This document shows positions 7,565 to 12,582 of a stretch of DNA of 12,582 nucleotides, one piece after another. This stretch comes from Ignavibacteriales bacterium (GTDB taxonomy: Bacteria; Bacteroidota; Ignavibacteria; UBA10030; SZUA-254), in contig JACQYX010000127.1 in the NCBI GenBank assembly GCA_016207985.1, positions 1-12,582 of the forward strand, in the 5' to 3' direction. A program made the translations under genes and the position numbers. The notes below the pieces were generated by a model. The model was not told where the DNA came from. It saw only the letters and a program-made list of their open reading frames with translations, and searched no databases. How positions within the stretch are numbered: position 1 is the first letter of the stretch; every line of letters starts with the position of its first letter.

Positions 7565-8287
7565 CTATTCAGGATTTTGTAATGCTTTGACCCATGCTTT
7601 CTCGATGTCGGATATTTTCTCGTTGAAAGATGATTCAAACACTTCCTCGATAGTTCCACCTCCTTTGAACGAGCGTAACATCGATTCAACTTTAACATCT
7701 CCATAGCGGTTTATCAGAAATTTTGCTGTAGCTGATAATTTTGCATAAAGTTCTTTGACGTCTTTCTTCTCACTTGCATGATTATAATCCTCGCTTAGAT
7801 CGTAAAAGCTCGCAATATTATACCGTGCAGGGTCACCGAAACGGTCTATATCTCCCGCGATATACAATGCATAAGATGCCGCTAACCACCTTGGCAATGC
7901 CGATATCTGTTCGAGGAGAGCGCGGATAATTAGACGCTTAGAAACATCCGTTCGGAATTTTGCTTTCCGTCCGAGGGTTTTTGGAACTGTGAGATATATG
8001 ATACCATCAGTTACATCTCCATCGTCAAAGATTCTTGTTCGTGATTTACTTTTATATGCTGAGACGGTTGAGAAAATGTGTACATCCCACTTATTACGTT
8101 GACCACCAAATATTTTAGCATACTCAAGATAAGCTGAAGTTAACCCGTCATTGATATCTTGAATTGCACTCTGCGATACATTTCTCTCGTAACGGATCAC
8201 GAAATATTTGGTTGTTAACGTTTTCCAGATTTGTGACTGCATGGGCAGTGAGAAAATCATCATAAAAAATATCAATTTTGTTAACAT
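7565..8287 (-). CDS. Secreted peptidase MA-like protein lacking the HExxH zinc motif
   Basis: This 240-residue protein has a short, hydrophobic N-terminal signal peptide (residues about 1-18, cleavage near M-Q-S-Q). The body matches the layout of gluzincin 'peptidase MA-like' proteins: an N-terminal W-K-T-L-T-T-K-Y-F-V-I-R-Y segment, a central strand D-G-I-I-Y-L-T-V-P, then helix-L-P-R-W-L-helix (131-135), and a C-terminal tail with F-I-N-R-Y-G-type and L-x-x-F-like elements. At the site where active members carry HExxH, this one reads I-I-R-A-L-L-E-Q, and the W-L-x-E-G-x-A glutamate is replaced by W-L-A-A-S-Y-A. It is thus probably not a zinc protease. Family assignment rests on pattern resemblance and is moderate. 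A good Shine-Dalgarno (GAGGG) precedes the ATG. It lies between dtd and the metalloenzyme gene. Confidence 0.7.
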   Translation of the reverse strand: MLTKLIFFMMIFSLPMQSQIWKTLTTKYFVIRYERNVSQSAIQDINDGLTSAYLEYAKIFGGQRNKWDVHIFSTVSAYKSKSRTRIFDDGDVTDGIIYLTVPKTLGRKAKFRTDVSKRLIIRALLEQISALPRWLAASYALYIAGDIDRFGDPARYNIASFYDLSEDYNHASEKKDVKELYAKLSATAKFLINRYGDVKVESMLRSFKGGGTIEEVFESSFNEKISDIEKAWVKALQNPE

Positions 8288-8314
8288 GGAATCCCTCTTG
8301 GCATAAAATATTAG

Positions 8315-8761
8315 TTATTTACTATCGATCATAATCGTGACCGGACCAGTATTAACTAAATTTATTTCCATCATAGCTCGAAAAACTCCGGTTCTTACTT
8401 TATCATCTCCTAATTCTTTTTTAAGATAAAAAACAAATTGATCATACAATTCCTCTGCTAACTGAGGAGGTGCCGCATCTGTAAAACTCGGTCGGTTACC
8501 TTTACGAGTATCAGCATAAAGAGTGAATTGAGAAATTACCAAAGCGCTCCCTCTATTCTCTTTAACAGATAGATTCATCTTCCCCTGATCGTCTTCGAAT
8601 ATCCTCAAGTCAGCACTCCGTTGAGCAAGATATTGTGCTGCACTATCAGTGTCTCCATTTCTAACACCTAAGAAGATGAGCAATCCACAACCGATTTGGT
8701 CATAAACTAAATTGTTTATCGCAACGTTAGCTTCTTTAACTCGCTGAATTAATACACGCAT
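8315..8761 (-). CDS. dtd: D-aminoacyl-tRNA deacylase
   Basis: DTD hydrolyses D-amino acids (and glycine mischarged on tRNA-Ala) from tRNA, a chiral proofreading step in the cytoplasm. Seen in 148 residues, the usual length: M-R-V-L-I-Q-R-V start, L-I-F-L-G-V (28-33), the active-site motif [17 protein letters not shown] (77-93) and the C-terminal Gly-Pro motif N-T-G-P-V-T with Gly139-Pro140, where most members have N-D-G-P-V-T. The gene begins 3 nt after the prmC stop, so the two are surely co-transcribed and probably translationally coupled. Its stop is 27 nt before the MA-like gene start. Confidence 0.96.
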   Translation of the reverse strand: MRVLIQRVKEANVAINNLVYDQIGCGLLIFLGVRNGDTDSAAQYLAQRSADLRIFEDDQGKMNLSVKENRGSALVISQFTLYADTRKGNRPSFTDAAPPQLAEELYDQFVFYLKKELGDDKVRTGVFRAMMEINLVNTGPVTIMIDSK

Positions 8762-8764
8762 GGC

Positions 8765-9655
8765 TTAATTCATCTGCGCTTTTACAACGCGTTCAATACC
8801 GGAATAATCACGAAACACCTCAACATTCGTGTAGTCAGCTTGCTCAAATATCTGCACAACCTCTGCACGCTGATCATATCCCATCTCAACAAAAAACCAT
8901 CCACCCTTCCTCAACAATTTTTTACATTTATCGTCAATGACCCGATATAATGTTCATCCATTTATATAATCAGTTGAAGCAATTCCCGGTTCATAGTCTT
9001 TGACTTCAGGTTGAAGTGTTTCAAACTCATTTTTAGATATATATGGAGGATTCGATACAATTACATCGAATGGGGAATATTGAAATGTCGGTAAATCTTT
9101 TAAAACATCTGCTTGTATAAGAGATATTCTATTTTCGAGATGATAGTGATTTACATTCTTTGCTGCAACATCGAGAGCATCTTTACTAATGTCGATTGCC
9201 TCGACTAACGACTGGTCGATATATTTCGCAAGACTGATTGCGATACACCCGCAGCCCACCCCGATATCTAAAAATCGAATGAACTCAGTGGGATATTTTT
9301 TTGACATTTCAAGTACGCGTTCAACAAGAACTTCAGTTTCGGGTCTTGGTATCAATACTTCTGGATTGACGATTAATGTTAATCCCATGAATTCAGTCTT
9401 ACCTAAAATATATTGCAACGGCTCATGCGTTAAACGCCGCTGAAATAACGTTTTATAGGATGATAACTCTGCGGATTTTAGAATCATGTCGTATCGAAGA
9501 TAGAGGTCTATACGCTGACAATTCAGAACATGACAAAGTAATAATTCGACATTCAGTCGTGCATCATCAAATCCTTTATCAGTGAGGTATCTAGTACTCC
9601 ACTCAATTAGATCAAGAACCGACCATGTATTTTGTTCTTTTACCGATGTTCGCAT
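8765..9655 (-). pseudogene. prmC: Release factor glutamine methyltransferase PrmC, interrupted by one in-frame TGA
   Basis: PrmC (HemK) methylates the glutamine of the GGQ motif of RF1/RF2 with S-adenosylmethionine. Seen: an N-terminal helical release-factor-binding domain with A-R-L-N-V-E-L-L-L (32-40) and P-L-Q-Y-I-L-G (79-85); V-L-I-P-R-P-E-T-E (100-108); the SAM motif L-D-I-G-V-G-C-G-C-I-A-I-S (129-141); and catalytic N-P-P-Y (202-205). Codon 234 (8954-8956 on the plus strand) is TGA. The same frame resumes with T-L-Y-R, matching the family G-L-x-F-Y-R step, and runs through G-G-W-F-F-V-E-M-G to a TAA at 8765-8767, giving a normal ~296-codon length. The truncated product would lose the last 62 residues of the methyltransferase fold. 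It may be a true nonsense mutation or a consensus error. The in-frame stop most simply replaces a Leu TTA. Confidence 0.9.
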
Positions 9656-9666
9656 TTTGATATATA

Positions 9667-9696
9667 AATATAACGAAAGAAGATAAGAAGTGTAAA
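9667..9696 (-). promoter_or_regulatory. Candidate sigma70-type promoter for prmC-dtd-...-comEC
   Basis: Reading the minus strand, TTTACA (9696-9691) is followed after 17 nt by TTATAT (9673-9668), or after 18 nt by TATATT (9672-9667). Transcription would start near 9660, only about 5 nt before the prmC ATG at 9655, and there is no Shine-Dalgarno in between, so the message may be leaderless. The element sits in the 69-nt gap after the phosphatase gene, which has no visible terminator hairpin. Confidence 0.5.
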
Positions 9697-9724
9697 CACG
9701 AAAATCAAACGAAGAGATGTATTA

Positions 9725-11470
9725 TCAAGCGACAGACTTAAGCACAACCAATGTTATGTCATCAGATTGAGATGTGTCCTTGCTGTGTTCTTTCACCGCA
9801 TCGACAATTTTTGATAGAATGATATGTGCGGGTTCCATCATGACTGATTCTGTGATCTCTCTGATTCGATCCTCCCCTAATTCCTCGTTTACAGCATTCA
9901 TGGCTTCACTCACTCCATCGGTAAAGCACACAAGCACGTCACCTTTTTCGAGTATCACTTCTCCTTCAATGTATGGAACAATCGTTTTCATTATCCCTAA
10001 AATAATACCTCCTTTATCTAATCGCTCGATTCTTCCATCCAGATGTATTAAAAAAGGTGGATTATGACCGGCATTAACATACTTCAATATTTTAGTGTCT
10101 GAATGCAGTATACCCCAGAAGAAAGTTATGAATCGCCCCGATGTTGTGTTTTCATTAATCAAATTATTCACTCTCTTTGTCAATTCAGAAAGTGATAGCC
10201 CAAGAGGAACAAGTGCGCGTATTGTCGCCTGCAAATTTGCCATTAAAAGAGATGCTGGTGTACCTTTCCCCGATACGTCACCAATCGCAATTACGAAATG
10301 TTGGGGACTGAGATTTATTACATCGTAATAATCACCTCCTACCTGTTTCGATGAAATGTTCGATGCTGCTATCTCAAAGTTCGGTATAGCCGGTAGTGCG
10401 GCGGGTAAGAGACCTTTTTGGATTTCCTTTGCAATTAATAATTCGTCCTCCAGTCGCTGTTTTTCGATTGCTTCACGAAATAATCGAGCGTTTTCCAAAG
10501 AGATCAACGCAAGATTGCCGAGTGATGAAAGAAATTCAAGGTCTTTCTTCGAATATGCTTCTCCGTTCAATTTCTCTCCTAAAGCGAGAAGTCCTTTGGT
10601 TTGATTTTGAAGCTGTAACGGTATCAGCGCACGTATCCCGATATTATGCAATTGTTTCTGCCAGCGCAGATCTTTTTTGTGCGTTGACTCGTCAACGAGT
10701 AAAGGAGCAGAGATCGTAGGAAAATACAGACAAAGGTCGTCATTTATCTTTCGATCGAGCTTCGCCGAAACGACGTTCATTTTTCCATCTTTAACAAAAC
10801 AGATAGCATATCTATTCACACCGATTTGGCCCATAACGGAAAAGATCAACAATTTCACTAATCGGTCAGGATCAAGAACAGCGTTAAATTCTTTACCTAA
10901 TTCAAATAACGTATTAAGCTCTTGAATTTTTCTATCGAGCTGTCTATTTACCTGAGCTAACTCAGCGATGAACAATCCTTTCTCAATTGCAACAGCGGCT
11001 ATGTTCGAGATGGATTTGATGTATGTGGTTTTCTTCTCGCTCAGTCTCTTCTTCGACGTGTTTGGTAAAAATCCAGCCAATCCTACGATGTGATCTTGAG
11101 AAATCAACGGAATGATAAGCTGAATCCCCCATGATTTAAAATATTTTAACCAAGGCATCTTACAATGATCTTCCCTATTGAGGTAGATATGTCGTTTAGG
11201 AATCGTCTTGAACTTAAATTCTTTTTCCAACAAGTCTGTGGACAATCCTTTAACATTCTCTACCCGAAATACATTCGGTTTTCTCTCAAGCAGTACAATG
11301 CCCCTTAACGACAGCAATTTTCCCATCAACGTCAGAAGAAAATGGTTAAAGATGAATTTGATGTCGAGTGAAGCGTTGACCACAGTGCTGAATTCAAAAA
11401 GTGAATCTAAATCGAAAGCACTCTCAGACACCGATTGTTTGGAAGGAGATGATGAAGACAATATCGTCAT
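9725..11470 (-). CDS. GAF-GAF-PP2C (SpoIIE/RsbU-type) serine phosphatase
   Basis: This 581-residue cytoplasmic phosphatase is of the partner-switching type, expected to dephosphorylate a STAS anti-anti-sigma protein in response to a signal. Two GAF-like sensor domains are seen (about 20-168 and 185-335), each ending in an A-x-x-x-I/L-E helix, then a linking helix with I-A-K-E-I-Q-K-G-L-L-P (346-356). The SpoIIE domain (about 357-580) carries V-G-G-D-Y-Y-D-V (Asp380), I-G-D-V-S-G-K-G (Asp398), N-A-G-H-N-P-P, C-F-T-D-G-V-S-E-A (Asp518) and Q-S-D-D-I-T-L-V-V (Asp570/571), a complete set of metal-binding acids. There are no transmembrane segments. Its ATG overlaps the stop of the anti-sigma kinase gene by 4 nt (ATGA, 11467-11470), implying translational coupling. 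The ligand of the GAF domains cannot be read from sequence. Confidence 0.93.
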   Translation of the reverse strand: MTILSSSSPSKQSVSESAFDLDSLFEFSTVVNASLDIKFIFNHFLLTLMGKLLSLRGIVLLERKPNVFRVENVKGLSTDLLEKEFKFKTIPKRHIYLNREDHCKMPWLKYFKSWGIQLIIPLISQDHIVGLAGFLPNTSKKRLSEKKTTYIKSISNIAAVAIEKGLFIAELAQVNRQLDRKIQELNTLFELGKEFNAVLDPDRLVKLLIFSVMGQIGVNRYAICFVKDGKMNVVSAKLDRKINDDLCLYFPTISAPLLVDESTHKKDLRWQKQLHNIGIRALIPLQLQNQTKGLLALGEKLNGEAYSKKDLEFLSSLGNLALISLENARLFREAIEKQRLEDELLIAKEIQKGLLPAALPAIPNFEIAASNISSKQVGGDYYDVINLSPQHFVIAIGDVSGKGTPASLLMANLQATIRALVPLGLSLSELTKRVNNLINENTTSGRFITFFWGILHSDTKILKYVNAGHNPPFLIHLDGRIERLDKGGIILGIMKTIVPYIEGEVILEKGDVLVCFTDGVSEAMNAVNEELGEDRIREITESVMMEPAHIILSKIVDAVKEHSKDTSQSDDITLVVLKSVA

Positions 11471-11901
11471 TGTTGTCCGATAGAAGTAGGAAGTTTTTTA
11501 ATAAGATGGACTTCACATCTCTGATCGGGTAGAGTTTTATATTCAACATTATCCATCAATAAACGCATCAGATGAATGCCCAATCCCCCTCGCCGGGGAT
11601 GCAATATGTACTCCTTCATATCGGGCGATTTGAATAACTTCGGATCAAACAGCTTACCTTGATGAGTGATGACCACTTCAAAGAGACGTTTATTCGTGAT
11701 CACCTCAATATTAATCAAATTATTTGGTCGGAGTTCATATGCATGTTTGATAATATTTGTGCATGCCTCGTCGACAGCAAGTGCGATCTTACTGACCGAT
11801 TCATCGTCGAAACCGAATTTACGAGCCGCATCCGAAATAAATTCTCTCACGAAGCTTAGTTTTTCCGTCCGACTCTCAATTTTTAGATTTTGCGTATTCA
11901 T
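11467..11901 (-). CDS. RsbW-like anti-sigma factor serine kinase (HATPase_c_2)
   Basis: This 144-residue GHKL-fold kinase of the RsbW/SpoIIAB group binds and inhibits a partner (usually a sigma factor) and phosphorylates the STAS antagonist. Seen: the N-box D-E-A-C-T-N-I-I-K-H-A-Y (44-55, Glu45 and Asn49), F-D-P at 85-87, and the G2-type motif G-G-L-G-I-H-L-M (105-112) followed by L-M-D-N-V-E-Y. In the G1-type motif, where D-x-G is usual, it has T-H-Q-G (His80). It lies between the STAS gene (44 nt upstream) and the GAF-PP2C gene (4-nt overlap), the standard partner-switching order. No clear Shine-Dalgarno is present; the region is occupied by a short palindrome. The target partner is not encoded here. 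Confidence 0.9.
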   Translation of the reverse strand: MNTQNLKIESRTEKLSFVREFISDAARKFGFDDESVSKIALAVDEACTNIIKHAYELRPNNLINIEVITNKRLFEVVITHQGKLFDPKLFKSPDMKEYILHPRRGGLGIHLMRLLMDNVEYKTLPDQRCEVHLIKKLPTSIGQQ

Positions 11902-11908
11902 ATAATCA

Positions 11909-11922
11909 ACAGATCAATCTGT
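11909..11922. repeat. Short palindrome before the RsbW-like gene
   Basis: ACAGAT and ATCTGT arms flank a CA spacer, centred about 14 nt upstream of the kinase ATG. In RNA it could form a 5-bp hairpin with a TTGA loop over the position where a ribosome site would lie. Function is unknown; it may be chance in AT-rich DNA. Confidence 0.35.
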
Positions 11923-11945
11923 AAACATTAATCGAAAATTGAATA

Positions 11946-12302
11946 TCATTTCCGGGAAGCAGTAAATTTCTTTATCGCATCGGCTTCATCGCTGGTGATG
12001 TCATACAAAAGCGGAAAACCGAGTAGATCGAAGATGTTATAGACCTTAGGAGACATGTTAGACAATTTAATATCGCCATTATTTTTTCTGACGTCTTCGA
12101 TGTATGCCATGAAGACACCGAGTCCCGCACTGCTGATATAATTGAGATCTTTACAATTGACCACAATGTTGAACTTTTTTACTTCCATGAGATTTTGAAA
12201 CACTTTCTCCAAATCGGGGGCAGTGTGTGCATCGAGATATCCCTTTAAGTCGAGAACGTTGATGTTTTGCATCTCACGAATATCGATTCTAAAGCTGCTC
12301 AT
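11946..12302 (-). CDS. STAS-domain anti-anti-sigma factor
   Basis: This 118-residue single-domain protein of the SpoIIAA/RsbV family is the phosphorylatable switch of the module. Seen: the first strand N-I-N-V-L-D-L-K-G-Y-L-D (13-24), A-P-D-L-E (28-32), I-V-V-N-C-K-D-L-N-Y-I-S-S-A-G-L-G-V-F (46-64), in which Ser58 before A-G-L-G is the expected phosphorylation site, and a C-terminal helix after V-Y-N-I-F-D-L-L-G-F. When unphosphorylated it should bind the RsbW-like kinase and release its partner. The Shine-Dalgarno is AGGTAGG about 7 nt before the ATG. It starts 31 nt after the stop of the edge-truncated phosphatase. Confidence 0.93.
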   Translation of the reverse strand: MSSFRIDIREMQNINVLDLKGYLDAHTAPDLEKVFQNLMEVKKFNIVVNCKDLNYISSAGLGVFMAYIEDVRKNNGDIKLSNMSPKVYNIFDLLGFPLLYDITSDEADAIKKFTASRK

Positions 12303-12333
12303 AGTATTTCCTACCTGATATTTTCAAAAAAAG

Positions 12334-12582
12334 TTATTTTTTCCATTTCATAACAACGATTGTGAGGTCATCCTCCGGCGATGCGTGATTCATATGTTTA
12401 TCCACATCGACAATAATCATATCACGAATCTCAATTGCAGACTTATGGTTTGCAGATCGAACAACTTCTTGAAGCTTTTCATAACCGTATTCAGTACCAT
12501 CTTTTGGCCGGGCTTCAGTTACTCCATCGGTGTAGAATACAGCTACATCGCCGCGGTTTAATTGAATTTCGGATTGAGTTAT
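12334..12582 (-). CDS. C-terminal fragment of a second PP2C (SpoIIE/RsbU-type) phosphatase
   Basis: The gene enters from the right edge; only its last 82 codons and a TAA (12334-12336) are inside. Seen: L-N-R-G-D-V-A-V-F-Y-T-D-G-V-T-E-A (metal-binding Asp in T-D-G) and S-P-E-D-D-L-T-I-V-V-M-K near the end, both typical of the SpoIIE domain and parallel to the C-terminus of the phosphatase at 9725. Any sensor domain lies outside the window. Together with the downstream STAS, kinase and GAF-PP2C genes it forms a partner-switching module with two phosphatases. Confidence 0.9.
   Translation of the reverse strand: MTQSEIQLNRGDVAVFYTDGVTEARPKDGTEYGYEKLQEVVRSANHKSAIEIRDMIIVDVDKHMNHASPEDDLTIVVMKWKK

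Noticed and set aside
9774..10925. Open frames on the plus strand opposite the GAF-PP2C gene.
   Set aside because: They lie antisense to a well-supported gene with all catalytic motifs and show no recognisable domains or ribosome sites.
1..12582. Alternative genetic code with TGA as a sense codon.
   Set aside because: At least seven genes here end naturally at TGA with the expected family C-terminus, and Trp is encoded by TGG throughout.

Overview
The window looks like a chromosomal segment of a moderately AT-rich bacterium of the Bacteroidota/Chlorobi/Ignavibacteria lineage. The clue to lineage is the partial protein at the left edge, whose C-terminus resembles a FlgD-type/type IX secretion sorting domain. 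The lineage is inferred, not proven. There are no rRNA or tRNA genes, CRISPR arrays, insertion sequences or phage genes. Coding density is very high. TGA is the commonest stop codon, with TAA and TAG also used, so the standard code applies.

Plus-strand half (1-4347): the tail of a secreted/sorted protein with a strong intrinsic terminator; a tRNA-dihydrouridine synthase (dus) interrupted by one in-frame TGA; a bacterial family X DNA polymerase with a PHP domain (polX); a small LiaF-like membrane protein; and endonuclease III (nth). polX, the LiaF-like gene and nth are tightly packed and probably co-transcribed, linking two DNA-repair enzymes with an envelope protein.

Minus-strand half (12582-4351, read right to left): first a partner-switching (Rsb-type) module. 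It comprises a PP2C phosphatase cut by the window edge, a STAS anti-anti-sigma protein, an RsbW-like anti-sigma kinase, and a GAF-GAF-PP2C phosphatase whose start overlaps the kinase stop by 4 nt. By family knowledge the kinase would phosphorylate the STAS protein and sequester a partner, and the phosphatases would reverse this; no sigma factor is visible. Then comes a compact run of five genes: prmC (release-factor glutamine methyltransferase, again interrupted by one in-frame TGA), dtd (D-aminoacyl-tRNA deacylase), a secreted peptidase-MA-like protein without the zinc motif, an alkaline-phosphatase-superfamily metalloenzyme, and comEC. comEC and nth converge with only 3 nt between their stop codons.

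I do not see an obviously new multi-gene system. The most notable signals are: two housekeeping genes each broken by a single in-frame TGA with the rest of the frame intact; a 21-bp, partly palindromic in-frame insertion inside polX; a ComEC whose beta-lactamase-like domain has lost its DVGQGD entry and linker; a zinc-less MA-type peptidase; and an RsbW-like kinase with His in place of the usual Asp of the DxG motif.
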